The notes beneath the pieces were generated by a model. It was not told the DNA's origin, did not search any database, and saw only the letters and a list, made by a program, of their open reading frames with translations. Below are positions 55,001 through 63,016 of a stretch of DNA of 64,000 bases, one piece after another (position 1 is the first letter of the stretch; each line of letters starts with the position of its first letter). Both the position numbers and the translations under genes were made by a program. This DNA is from Solidesulfovibrio sp. Its GTDB lineage: Bacteria > Desulfobacterota > Desulfovibrionia > Desulfovibrionales > Desulfovibrionaceae. The DNA is taken from assembly GCF_038562415.1 (NCBI RefSeq), contig NZ_JBCFBA010000006.1, positions 124,001 to 188,000 of the forward strand, in the 5' to 3' direction.

Positions 55001-55279
55001 TCCTTGCGCACCCGCTCCGCGACGATTCACATCCGGACCTTTCAGGAGGAGGATTCCGTCGTCTTCGAAATCAACGACCAGGGGTGCGGCATTTCCCGGG
55101 AAGCTCTCGAACACGTGCTCGATCCCTTCTTCACCACCAAAAGGGACAGCGGCGGCACCGGGCTCGGGCTTTCGGTCTCGGCCGGCATCGTCAAGGAGCA
55201 CGGAGGGACACTGGCCATTGAATCCGTCCCCGGGAAGGGCACCCGCGTGGTGCTGACCTTTCCCGCCGCCGCGCGCTAA
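52088..55279 (+). CDS. NCS1-type permease fused to a PAS histidine kinase
   Basis: 1,063 residues from ATG 52088 (an earlier ATG at 51845 is possible). Residues about 30-485 form about 12 helices resembling cytosine/purine NCS1 permeases. A Cys-rich linker follows (about 498-537: CTSCNKDY, VCSLCC, CKGICK). Then two more helices (about 560-620), a PAS domain (about 660-780), HisKA with H829 (GMAHEINNP) and HATPase (NLIQNAYQS, DQGCGIS, GTGLGLS). It is a transporter-like sensor, comparable in design to CbrA but with a different permease family. The next gene, 29 bases on, is its likely sigma-54 response regulator. Confidence 0.88.
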   Translation: MKLSLKVLRRQQTYNAFVANEAIEDYSLRYAANSFRRWPEWLLANTALGGTSFLALEAIGALLIIDYGFTNSTLAILTVASVILLTGLPIAYYTSRYNVDIDLLTRGAGFGYLGSTITSLIYASYTIIFFAIEAAIMAKALQLGLGMPVAAGYLLSSIIIIPLVFYGITVINGLQLYTQPIWIGLSILPFLYILDKNPDAVAIWTHFAGIGHRSNVFDPLLYGSAMSVGFSLIAQIGEQVDYLRFLPDKTPKNRSRWWLALVSAGPGWIVPGGLKLLCGSFLAVYCISRIGYSRAGATDPVLLYHLGFGQVFADPRMALAVTVLFVIVCQVKINVTNAYAGSLAWSNFFSRISHSHPGRAIWILLNIVLAILIMQFGLLYILNSILLVYAMFAMAWIGAIFADLAILKPLGVSPAHIEFKRANLYNLNPVGFGAMTLGFAAALLGHFGLFGVYIKAFSVPAALVVSIAAALAIAALTKGRYYLARKVAPLDAGLSITCTSCNKDYEAADIVLCPAYGEYVCSLCCSLDSVCKGICKRPRAAETLSRQGASPPHVSPHLWRRLKIFGVYFGSATGVLTVVFALIYAYFAMTLGNGVPVGVFLTLFAFVLVVTGMWTWWFSLIQEYRLHAEDELDKYIQELENEGKRRQAISAALEETEQLQRLILENATIGIAYVKNDYIIWKNKQFSIHSGIEKDRLDCCLHASMLFNDEVLYDKLIQDAQASPGNRKKFTLALPSSNGQNRGRWSILSINAVNPGCLRDGSIWLLNDITEHKLAEENLRMSEDRLRELNENLETQVRHRTEELKKSYESIRQADKMASLGILVSGMAHEINNPISFIMLNSGIIQDVWHDVVKLMDERYGTSPELWIGRMPYASARTGIEKLLKGIHQGAVRVSGIVRNLKEYAKQTPLDMTGDVDLNKALATSLELLANGLRKATSDLRVDKGADLPLFKGDMLRIEQVLINLIQNAYQSLRTRSATIHIRTFQEEDSVVFEINDQGCGISREALEHVLDPFFTTKRDSGGTGLGLSVSAGIVKEHGGTLAIESVPGKGTRVVLTFPAAAR

Positions 55280-55308
55280 CCGAGGACAGTTCCGAAGGAG
55301 TGTGCATC

Positions 55309-56757
55309 ATGTCTGTGCAACGCAATCCCACATATCCTATCCTCGTCGTGGACGACGAACGCGCTGCCCTCGACGGTTTCGAGATCGCCCTGGCCACCGC
55401 CGGCTACACCAATGTCACCGCCATTGAGGACAGCCGCAACGTCCTGTCCTTCCTGGAAGGGCACAAGGTGGAATTGATCCTGCTCGACTTGATCATGCCT
55501 CACGTCAGCGGCGGGGAACTGCTCGTCGAAATCAGGCAGCGTATTCCCGAGACACCGGTCATCATCGTTTCCGCTGTCAACGAGATCGATTCCGTGGTCG
55601 AGTGCATGCGCAACGGGGCCACAGACTACATCCTCAAGCCGGTCGAGTTGGAACAGTTCAAAAGCCGGGTGCGTACCTGTCTCGAATTTAACGAACTGGA
55701 ACGAGAAAACGCTCGTTTGCGGGCCTCCCTACTCCAGGAGTCCTTGCAGCAACCCGCCGCCTTCGACGAGATCGTGACCCGAAGCCCGAAACTGTGCACC
55801 ATTTTCCGTTATTGCGAGGCCGTGGCCAAGAGCAGCAAGCCGATCCTCATCACCGGCGAAACCGGGACGGGCAAGGAGTTGATCGCCCGGGCGGTGCACC
55901 GTCTGAGCAACCGCAAGGGCGCCTTCGTAGCCGTCAATATCGCCGCCTTCGACGACGCCATGTTCGCCGACACGCTGTTCGGCCACGTCCGGGGGGCCTT
56001 CACCGGCGCGGAGAGCGCCCGGCCCGGACTGGTCGAAAAGGCCGCCGGCGGAACGCTTTTCCTGGACGAGATCGGCGACCTGCCCCTCGTTTCCCAGGTC
56101 AAGCTGCTGCGGCTGCTACAGGAACAGGAGTACTTCCCAGTAGGTTCGGATTCCATGAAGAAGGCGGACGTGCGCATCCTGGCCTCGACCCTCAAAGACC
56201 TGAACACGCTAAAAGCTGAACACCTCTTCCGGGAGGACCTCTACTACCGCCTGATCACCCACACGGTCCGCCTACCGCCGTTGCGCGAGCGCCTGGAGGA
56301 CATCAAGCTCCTACTCGATCATTTCTTGGCTGTGGAAGCCAGGGAACTCACCATGAAAATACCGACATACCATCCCGAACTGGTCAACTTACTGCGAGCC
56401 TATGCCTTTCCCGGCAACATCCGCGAACTACGGGCCATGATCGCCAACGCCCTAACGAGCCATACCTCGCGAATGTTGTCCTCGGAGTCATTCAAAGCCT
56501 ATATCACCAATACCAACGGACCGTTACCAACGCCCGCTGCGGTTGTAAGCATCGATCCCTTTGCCACTCTGCGCTTCGATCCAGAGGCCATGCCGAAACT
56601 CAAAGAGACTACCAATCGTGTTGCCGCCATACTCATTGAGCAAGCTATGACCATCGCAGGGGGCAATCAAACGGTGGCTTCGCGCATTCTGGGAATTTCC
56701 CAGCAGGCGCTCAGTCTGAAGCTCAAAAAGAAAAGCGCTTGCGGCTACGGCGAGTAA
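55309..56757 (+). CDS. NtrC-family sigma-54 response regulator
   Basis: 482 residues. The receiver has phospho-acceptor D60 (LLDLIMP). The AAA+ domain (about 155-390) carries Walker A GETGTGKE, the sigma-54 loop GAFTGA and Walker B FLDEIGD. A Fis-type helix-turn-helix ends the protein (QTVASRILGISQQALSLKL). AAGGAG lies 9 bases before ATG 55309; the GTG at 55300 is less likely. Partner of the permease-kinase and probable activator of the -24/-12 elements before amiF and fmdB. Confidence 0.93.
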   Translation: MSVQRNPTYPILVVDDERAALDGFEIALATAGYTNVTAIEDSRNVLSFLEGHKVELILLDLIMPHVSGGELLVEIRQRIPETPVIIVSAVNEIDSVVECMRNGATDYILKPVELEQFKSRVRTCLEFNELERENARLRASLLQESLQQPAAFDEIVTRSPKLCTIFRYCEAVAKSSKPILITGETGTGKELIARAVHRLSNRKGAFVAVNIAAFDDAMFADTLFGHVRGAFTGAESARPGLVEKAAGGTLFLDEIGDLPLVSQVKLLRLLQEQEYFPVGSDSMKKADVRILASTLKDLNTLKAEHLFREDLYYRLITHTVRLPPLRERLEDIKLLLDHFLAVEARELTMKIPTYHPELVNLLRAYAFPGNIRELRAMIANALTSHTSRMLSSESFKAYITNTNGPLPTPAAVVSIDPFATLRFDPEAMPKLKETTNRVAAILIEQAMTIAGGNQTVASRILGISQQALSLKLKKKSACGYGE

Positions 56758-56766
56758 GAGCCACTA

Positions 56767-57576
56767 GGGTCTGTTCATAATAGCTCTATTATTGCAACCA
56801 GATGAAGGCAAAGACGAGATGCAGCGTCGCCAGTCGCCGGAACTGCTTGATACGATTGAAAAATCGTTCAACAAGGTTGCGGTCTTTGTAAACATGGTGA
56901 TCGTATTCTCGCCCGATAATGCGGTTTTTTCGGCTGGGGATGACCGCCTCTGCGTTTCGAGACGTAATGCAGACGACAAACGCGTTGGAGTCGTATCCCT
57001 TGTCAGCCACAATCGCAAGGCGTCAAATCCAGCAATCAAGGCCTGGGCTTGCGTTATGTCCGCAGCTTCGCCACCAGTCAAAAGCAAACGAACGGGATTG
57101 CCCAATCCATCCACCGCAGCATGAATCTTTGTCGTCAGTCCGCCACGCGAACGTCCGATGTCTTGCGGCCCTTCTTTTTTTGGGCACCCGCCGCATGCTG
57201 GTGGGCACGGACAATGGTACTGTCAATGAAGAGCATTTCTAAATCTGGATCACCAGATACAACTTCGGCTAACCGAGCCCAGGTTCCTTTTTCGCACCAC
57301 CTGGCAAATCGCACATACACGCTGTGCCAGTTTCCGAACTCCTTTGGCAGATCGCGCCAGGGAGAACCTGTTCGCGCTATCCAAAGCACAGCCTCCAGGA
57401 ATAGCCTATTATCCTTAGCTGTTACACCGCGATCTCGTTGCTTCCCCGCACAAAGTGGCTCCAACCGGGCCCATTGGTCATCGCGTAATAGTAACCGTTC
57501 CATGCCCCTGTCTCCCCTAGGAGACAGAATTGAACGATCTCAGTCGATTAGTAAACTCTTAAATGTGAACAGACCC
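56767..57576 (-). mobile_element. IS5-family insertion sequence (IS427-like), 810 bp
   Basis: Ends are inverted repeats (GGGTCTGTTCA at both termini, reverse-complemented at the right) and a TA dinucleotide flanks each side (56765-56766, 57577-57578), which fits a TA target duplication. Inside is one transposase in two frames on the minus strand. Confidence 0.85.
56789..57503 (-). pseudogene. IS5-family transposase, frameshifted
   Basis: OrfA (57135-57503, 122 codons) begins MERLLLRDDQWARLEPL and contains LFIDSTIVRAHQHAAGA. At 57174-57182 the slippery heptamer A-AAA-AAG would allow a -1 shift into the frame reading DIGRSRGGLTTKIHAAVDG and onward. A further one-base deletion near 57013 then breaks that frame before VADKGYDSNAFV (56789-57010). 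So the programmed shift looks intact but the copy is probably dead unless the deletion is a sequencing error. Confidence 0.8.
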
Positions 57577-57657
57577 TAATAATGCGCGCATTTCAAAGTT
57601 CATTTATCTAGACTTTCATACGTCACTATCTGATGAACGCTACCAGTATCCACTAAT

Positions 57658-58440
57658 TCATCTAGAACTTATGAACGCCATATACTTACAACCTGCAATT
57701 GTGTTATGAAAATTTAAAATATAGTCACTAATAATTGACATATACATCCCGAACTGCTCATGGTTAATTGTAATTTCATCTCCAACTTTAAACGGTAGGC
57801 CTGGAGACATACATACAGCGTATTCATCGACAACTTTAGAACGGTGGAGCACACAATTACGTAATGAGTTAATTTCTTGCATTTTATCGATTCTGGCCTG
57901 CTCGTTATTTAACATAATGCCAAATCCCTTAAAAAATATTTCAAAAGTCATCATGTAATTTGTATTTAATTTTTCTTTGATACTATTGAACATTTTTCTT
58001 CTTAACCGCTGTGCTGCTTGTTCATCTAAAACAGGAAGACCAGTTGCTCGCTCAAAAAAAACAGCTTCTCGATCAACATCCTCTTTCTTACATTTTTTTA
58101 TCAAAGCAAGCGAAGTATCGTCCAGACAGGTTTCAACAAAACTCCATAGCGATATCAGACCGTGTATATGAAGATTAGAAAATCCAGCTTCAACTTCTTT
58201 TTTAGCAAATTCCGCATCTCCAAGAGACATCGCATGTAATTTTTCAAGTTGTTTGTAATTTTTAAGAATCCCATGCCTTGATTCTGACCTAATAAAATTT
58301 AGAAGCTGAGGGAGTTGAACCAATGAGATTGTGGCACGTTCTGTCAATCCTGCTATGACAATTTCTTCAGCAACAAGTTGGACAGCACGACCTGCCGGAC
58401 CATATATCCACTTGTTAATTGGCTCATTTTGAGTATCCAT
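57658..58440 (-). CDS. HEPN-like protein of unknown function
   Basis: 260 residues, AT-rich gene, mostly helical, no signal or membrane segment. A HEPN-type R-x4-H motif is visible (SLRNCVLHRSKVV), preceded by a long helix (GLISLWSFVETCLDDTSLAL) like those of abortive-infection or RNase-type HEPN proteins. AAGGGT lies 8 bases before the ATG. No antitoxin-like partner is adjacent. Its place between an IS and a tRNA att remnant suits a defence or toxin gene, but function is unproven. Confidence 0.6.
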   Translation of the reverse strand: MDTQNEPINKWIYGPAGRAVQLVAEEIVIAGLTERATISLVQLPQLLNFIRSESRHGILKNYKQLEKLHAMSLGDAEFAKKEVEAGFSNLHIHGLISLWSFVETCLDDTSLALIKKCKKEDVDREAVFFERATGLPVLDEQAAQRLRRKMFNSIKEKLNTNYMMTFEIFFKGFGIMLNNEQARIDKMQEINSLRNCVLHRSKVVDEYAVCMSPGLPFKVGDEITINHEQFGMYMSIISDYILNFHNTIAGCKYMAFISSR

Positions 58441-58589
58441 CTTAATACCCTTATAAATTTACATCCGCATATAGTAAATCTTGCCACATATCTCGTTTAT
58501 CCAGCATGTTACAACATGTAAAGCAAGTATACTGGGGCAGGGTCCAACACCTCAGCCAACGGATAGTGTTGGCGCTGGTGCTTTTTCCA

Positions 58590-58624
58590 AAAGAAAAAGG
58601 GGTCACCGATTTCTCGGTAACCCC
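58590..58624 (-). terminator. Terminator downstream of the tRNA-Ala fragment
   Basis: On the minus strand a stem GGGGTTACCGA / TCGGTGACCCC (one mismatch) is followed by TTTTTCTTTT. It lies 13 bases beyond the CCA end of the tRNA fragment and looks like the natural terminator of the original tRNA gene. Confidence 0.7.
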
Positions 58625-58637
58625 TTGGCATGCTTCG

Positions 58638-58687
58638 TGGTGGAGCTGGAGGGAATCGAACCCACGACCTCTTGAATGCCATGCCAA
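58638..58687 (-). pseudogene. 3' half of tRNA-Ala(GGC), likely attachment-site remnant
   Basis: The minus strand reads TTGGCATGGCATTCAAG, AGGTC, a T-arm with GGGTTCGATTCCC, and AGCTCCACCA. This matches the 3' half of tRNA-Ala(GGC) from the anticodon arm to CCA, with one T-stem mismatch; no D-arm or 5' acceptor strand is present. Such fragments mark the far end of elements that integrate in tRNA genes. Confidence 0.75.
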
Positions 58688-59430
58688 CAGAAAAGTGTAA
58701 CATACTGAAAATATTATATTTTATTATATAAAATTTAGCAAGCCACAACGCATCTGTTGGCTCCTGCCAACGGTCATCTGTATGGTTTGTGGCGCATCAG
58801 CCAACAAACCGCCAACGGACAGCCAAAGCGCCTGTGACTCGGCTTTCCCAAGGGCACTGAGCACATGGGCAAAATGCCCGTTGATCTTGGTCAGGCTCCA
58901 CTCCCGGAAGGAAAACCTCGGCGAGACCGTGCGTAGCGACCACGTACTCGAAGAAGCGGTTCCACGATGCCACTCGGCCACGTTTTTTTCCTGAACAAAA
59001 TGGGCGCATTCCAAATAGATCGTTTCAGGCCATTTCCCCGCCCGACCACCCATGCCTTGGTTTGCCCCCGAGAACGCCCGTACGGTTCGTTTAGACAGGC
59101 ATAAGGGCGGCTTGCCTGCCTCGGTCGGGGCATACAGTCGGGGTATACTTACAGAGGGCAGGTGCACAGGGAGGGAGGAGTTGGCCCTACTCGACGCAGG
59201 TCGCGGATTCTACTCAGAAAAAAGTTGATGAAAACTCGTTGTCGAATGGCAAAAATATGCTATTGTTGAACTCAAATCTGATATTTCTGACATTAAAAGA
59301 GGAGGCTACGAAAGATAAAGCCTTACAGACACTCCTCTTTATTGAGTCTTCAGGAGACTATTCGCATATCATGCCAAGTGGTTCAAAGTGTTTGACTATC
59401 TTGGACAACCTTCAAGCAATGGAGAGCACC
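58688..59430. other. Gap beside the tRNA-Ala fragment
   Basis: About 740 bases without a supported gene. Copies of GCCAACGG lie at 58766-58773 and 58811-58818, with another at 58555-58562 across the att remnant. A 147-codon minus-strand frame has no firm family match. The right end is AT-rich and would contain the rubredoxin promoter. Confidence 0.5.
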
Positions 59431-59679
59431 ATGAGCGAAAACCTGAAACGCTTCATATGCCTGGGGTGCGGGTTCTTGTATGACGAAGCTCTGGGATTGC
59501 CCGAGCACGGCATCGCACCGGGCACCCGCTGGGCGGATATCCCGGAGAACTGGGCCTGTCCGGACTGCTTCACGGCCAAGCACCTCTTCGAAATGATCGA
59601 GATCCCCTATGCTGTGGGTGAGCCCCATCTGCCGCAGCTGAGCCCCGCCGCGCCGCCTCAACCCCCGCATGCCATCTAG
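59431..59679 (+). CDS. Rubredoxin-type protein with a Pro-rich tail
   Basis: 82 residues. The rubredoxin core has both knuckles, CLGCG and CPDC, with the [17 protein letters not shown] segment between. A C-terminal extension of about 25 residues is rich in Pro ([10 protein letters not shown]). GGAGAG supports ATG 59431. Iron-only electron carrier in the cytosol. First gene of a plus-strand set with a cupin and a tautomerase. Confidence 0.92.
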   Translation: MSENLKRFICLGCGFLYDEALGLPEHGIAPGTRWADIPENWACPDCFTAKHLFEMIEIPYAVGEPHLPQLSPAAPPQPPHAI

Positions 59680-59691
59680 AGGAGAGCCGCC

Positions 59692-60441
59692 ATGAATACG
59701 TCCTTCGTCCTGCGCGCCGGGGCGCGCGGCTACAACAAGTTACGATCTACAGGACCGCTGGCGAGCTACGTCTCGGGGCATCCTGAGGCGGTGTTGCTGC
59801 GCCACTCGAGCTTCAACTTCGGCACGTACCAGACTGGCCACGCCGGATTCGGCCGCATGCGGGTGTTCGGCGACGAGGTCTTTAGCGGACCAGGCTGCGG
59901 TTACAACATGCACCGGCACCACAATTTCATCATCTGCGCTTTCGTCCTGGAGGGTGAACTTGCGCACATCAACACGGTAGGCAACATCGATCGGCTGACA
60001 CCTGGCGATTACTACGTTTTCTCTGCCGGCTCCGGGGGCAAGCACTGCGAGGTGAACCTGAGAGGCGACGACATGCATGCCATCTATATCTGGTTCCTGC
60101 CCGATCAGCTCCTGCTTCCCCCATCGTACCACAGGAATCATTTCGACGCCTTGGCCAATCGCAATCAGCTCGTGACGCTGGTAGGCAATGCGGACGGGGC
60201 GCTTCGCGTCTCGCAGGATATCAAGGTGTCTCGCCTGTCGAGCGACACCGCCATGGCGCTCGACTACACGCCACAATCGGCCGAGCACGGCGTCTACGTT
60301 TTTGTGTTGGATGGTGAAGTCCATTGCAACGACGTCAGCCTCGCCCGTCGTGACAGCAGCGGAATCTGGGGTGCGAAGCGGATCAAGCTCCAGACAGGAC
60401 CACAGGAAACCGACCTGATGCTTGTTGAAACGGCCCCATAA
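59692..60441 (+). CDS. Pirin-like bicupin
   Basis: 249 residues. The N-terminal cupin has the metal-site HRHHNF and an FVLEGELAH turn, as in pirin/YhhW proteins; the C-terminal cupin lacks obvious His ligands. Pirins include quercetin dioxygenases and regulators, so the reaction is open. GAGGAG precedes the ATG, 12 bases after the rubredoxin stop. Confidence 0.85.
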   Translation: MNTSFVLRAGARGYNKLRSTGPLASYVSGHPEAVLLRHSSFNFGTYQTGHAGFGRMRVFGDEVFSGPGCGYNMHRHHNFIICAFVLEGELAHINTVGNIDRLTPGDYYVFSAGSGGKHCEVNLRGDDMHAIYIWFLPDQLLLPPSYHRNHFDALANRNQLVTLVGNADGALRVSQDIKVSRLSSDTAMALDYTPQSAEHGVYVFVLDGEVHCNDVSLARRDSSGIWGAKRIKLQTGPQETDLMLVETAP

Positions 60442-60527
60442 CTTGGCGAAATGGCGAGCCCATACCCAGGACCTCTCAATCGGCAAGGAGACGACCTCGA
60501 CAGGCGAGGCCGCCAGGGAGAACGCAT

Positions 60528-61085
60528 ATGCCCATCATGCACGTCTATTATCCCCAAGGATCGCTGCCCGGCGAGCGCAAGGCGGAGCTCGCCCAAAAAT
60601 TAACCGACGTCTTGCTGCAGATGGAGGGCAATGCCAGGACGGCTGGCGGTCTCGGCTTCGCCTCGGTTCTGTTCACCGAGGTCGCGCCATCGGACTGGTG
60701 GGTCGGTGGCCGCAACGACGCCACCTACGTCGCGCCCCCGGGCAAGTTCCTGGTTCGCGTGTCCATCCCCGAGGGCTACATGAATCAGGCGCACAAGACC
60801 GAGGTTCATGTCGCCGTCACGGCCGCCATCGTGGCCGTCACCGGCAACCCCGAGGATCCCAAGCAAGGCGCGAGCGTGCAGGTCATCATCGACGAGGTGA
60901 CGGAGGGGAACTGGGCCTCCCATGGCCGGACAATCAGTCTGGCCAGCATCGCCGACACGGTCGGGCTGCCCAAAAACGGGGAACGCTTCCAATGGGTCCG
61001 GGCCTATTTCGACGCCAAGGCAAGGCAGTTCGCGGCGGCGGGATATCCTGCGGACGTCGGCGGACTTCTGAACGATCTGAAATGA
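60528..61085 (+). CDS. Tautomerase-superfamily protein
   Basis: 185 residues. The mature N-terminus would be Pro (MPIMHVYYPQG), the catalytic residue of tautomerases. Two beta-alpha-beta halves are likely: residues 2-75 and 90-160 (KTEVHVAVTAAIVAVTGNP, then VQVIIDEVTEGNW), so it resembles a fused 4-oxalocrotonate tautomerase or cis-CaaD-like dimer. GGGAGAA precedes the ATG. It ends 18 bases before the convergent monooxygenase stop. Confidence 0.85.
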   Translation: MPIMHVYYPQGSLPGERKAELAQKLTDVLLQMEGNARTAGGLGFASVLFTEVAPSDWWVGGRNDATYVAPPGKFLVRVSIPEGYMNQAHKTEVHVAVTAAIVAVTGNPEDPKQGASVQVIIDEVTEGNWASHGRTISLASIADTVGLPKNGERFQWVRAYFDAKARQFAAAGYPADVGGLLNDLK

Positions 61086-61103
61086 TGCGGCGAAGCGCCC
61101 CGG

Positions 61104-62651
61104 TCAGGAGACGCGGCCGAGAATCCGGAGCAGGTGGTCGCCGAGGGTCTTCCAATCGCCCGGGGCGGCGACCACGGCCACATACCCGTCCGGCCTGACC
61201 AGGGTGAGGGCTCCGGTTTCACCGAGGGCCGAACACGTGTGGCAAACCGCCCCGAACCGCGCTTCGAAGCGCTCCCGGGCCTGGGTGGCTGGGGCCGCCT
61301 TGCCGACCGCCAGGAAATGCCCCGCTGCAAGGCGGCCGTAGAGGGTGTCCGGCTCCCCGGGAGCCGCTTCCAGGCGGACGTCCGGGGCCCGCGATCCGGG
61401 ACGCGCCAGCCCGCCCGCTCGGTTTTCGTTGGGGGTGGTCCCCGTCAGGAGGCTGTCGTGGTAGGCGATGGCGGTCTCGGCCAATCTGTTGGCGAAGCCG
61501 CGTTGCACCGGCGGCAGGCCCGAAACGAGGGAAACGAGGGCGTCGCGCAGGAACCGGCCCAGGGGCTGGCGTATGGTGGCAAGCCGCGTGCCCAGGGTCG
61601 CGGCCCGGATGACCGTTGCCGCCACGGGGCGGCGTTCCCTCTCGTAACTGGCCAGAAGCAGGCCGTCGGCAGCCTGGCCGCGGCAGGCCAGGGCCAGCTT
61701 CCAGGCCAGATTGAAAGCGTCCTGCATGCCGGTATTCATGCCCTGGCCGCCGGCCGGGCTGTGGATGTGGGCGGCATCGCCGGCCAGAAACACCCGGCCG
61801 AGGCGGTAATGGTCGACCTGGCGCTCGTTTATCCGGAAAAAGGAGAGCCAGGAGGGGGCGGTGGCGCGCCATCGGCCCGGGCCGCGCCGGTCCATGACCT
61901 CCTGGATGTCTCCGAGGCTGGGATCGGGGCGTCTGCCCTCGCCCCGGGCCGGACCGACGTCGGCCGCCACCCGGTAACGGTCTTCGCCGAGGGGGAAAAA
62001 GATGAGCACCCCTTCGGCATGCCAGAAAATGTTGAGGGCGGACCGGGTCAGGACCGGTTCCCCGGTCTGGTCCTGGTCGATGCGGACGTCGCCCAGGACC
62101 CAGTCGCTGTCCTCGGTCTCCCCGGCAAAGGCGAGGCCCAGGGCATGGCGCGTGGTGCTGTGCGCGCCGTCGCAGCCCACGAGCCAGGAAGCGGCGAGGC
62201 GCTCCTCGCGGCCGTCGGCCTGGACGAGGGAGGCTATGACCGCGTCCGCTTCCTGGCGCAGGCCGGCCAGGGCCACCGAGCGCTCCACCGTGACGCCGTG
62301 TTGGGCAAGATGCTCCTCCAGCAACCGCTCGGTTTCGCTTTGGGGCAAAAGCAGGCCGAAATTAAAGGCGCTGTCGATCAGGCCCAGGGGCATGGCCACA
62401 AGCTTGCGGCTGCCGGCGAAAATCCGGGCCTCCCCCACCCGCAGCCCTGCGCCCAGGAAACGATCGGCCAGGCCGGCGGCCTGGAGCAACTCCAAGGTTC
62501 TGGACCAGACCACCAAGGCCTTGGATTTGTCCGAGCGGGCGGCGGCCTGGTCGATGATCCGGGGCCGCACCCCGTGGCGCGCCAGTTCCATGGCCAGGGT
62601 GAGCCCCACCGGCCCGGCGCCTGCGATCAACACCTGTTCTTGCGCGGTCAT
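61104..62651 (-). CDS. FAD-dependent aromatic-type monooxygenase
   Basis: 515 residues, PHBH-like group A flavoprotein hydroxylase. Motifs: dinucleotide fold IAGAGPVGLTLAMELA, CDGAHSTTR, and GRVFLAGDAAHIHSPAGGQG. The C-terminal thioredoxin-like domain of the phenol-hydroxylase/RdmE type is present. It would use NAD(P)H and O2, odd for an anaerobe. AAGGAG precedes ATG 62651, which overlaps the NHLP-like gene stop by ATGA. Last gene of the operon. Confidence 0.92.
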   Translation of the reverse strand: MTAQEQVLIAGAGPVGLTLAMELARHGVRPRIIDQAAARSDKSKALVVWSRTLELLQAAGLADRFLGAGLRVGEARIFAGSRKLVAMPLGLIDSAFNFGLLLPQSETERLLEEHLAQHGVTVERSVALAGLRQEADAVIASLVQADGREERLAASWLVGCDGAHSTTRHALGLAFAGETEDSDWVLGDVRIDQDQTGEPVLTRSALNIFWHAEGVLIFFPLGEDRYRVAADVGPARGEGRRPDPSLGDIQEVMDRRGPGRWRATAPSWLSFFRINERQVDHYRLGRVFLAGDAAHIHSPAGGQGMNTGMQDAFNLAWKLALACRGQAADGLLLASYERERRPVAATVIRAATLGTRLATIRQPLGRFLRDALVSLVSGLPPVQRGFANRLAETAIAYHDSLLTGTTPNENRAGGLARPGSRAPDVRLEAAPGEPDTLYGRLAAGHFLAVGKAAPATQARERFEARFGAVCHTCSALGETGALTLVRPDGYVAVVAAPGDWKTLGDHLLRILGRVS

Positions 62652-63016
62652 ACCTTCTCCTTGCGCGCCGCAGACGCAGCCCATGTCGAACGCATGTCGC
62701 GCAGCACCCAGGTGAGCGCCTCGTCGGGGATCAGGTAGCCACCGATGCCGTCGGTGAACAGCATGTCGTAGACCCGGCGGCTCGCCGCATCGATGTCCGC
62801 CGCATTCGGTTCGCCCGCGGCCGGCGGCGCCGGCAGTATGATGGTGATCGTATCCGGCTCCTGCGGCACTACTTCGATCCGATAATCCCCGTCGGGGACC
62901 GAGCCGAAGTACTCCTTCAGACCGGCAACCGGATCGTCGATCAGCCGACGACGCGCGGCGGAATCGCGACGGAGCAAGCAATAGTGGTCGGTGAAGACAT
63001 CGTGCTGGTCGCTCAT
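62648..63016 (-). CDS. NHLP-like protein B
   Basis: 122 residues, cytosolic. The N-terminal half (RRRLIDDPVAGLKEYFGSVP, then VVPQEPDTITIILPAP) resembles the nitrile-hydratase-alpha-like leader family. The C-terminal half (GIGGYLIPDEALTWVLRDMR) aligns with the same region of NHLP-like protein A, so the two genes are paralogues. ATGA overlaps couple it to both neighbours. No Cys-rich core peptide or processing GG site is evident, so a non-RiPP role such as an enzyme subunit is possible. Confidence 0.65.
   Translation of the reverse strand: MSDQHDVFTDHYCLLRRDSAARRRLIDDPVAGLKEYFGSVPDGDYRIEVVPQEPDTITIILPAPPAAGEPNAADIDAASRRVYDMLFTDGIGGYLIPDEALTWVLRDMRSTWAASAARKEKV

Noticed and set aside
58638-58687. 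Functional tRNA
   Set aside because: Only the 3' half can be folded; no D-arm or 5' acceptor strand precedes it.
58724-59167. Integrase remnant next to the tRNA-Ala fragment
   Set aside because: A segment (SLTKINGHFAHVLSAL) vaguely recalls the integrase N-terminal domain, but no catalytic R/H/Y motif exists in any frame, so it is not listed as a gene.
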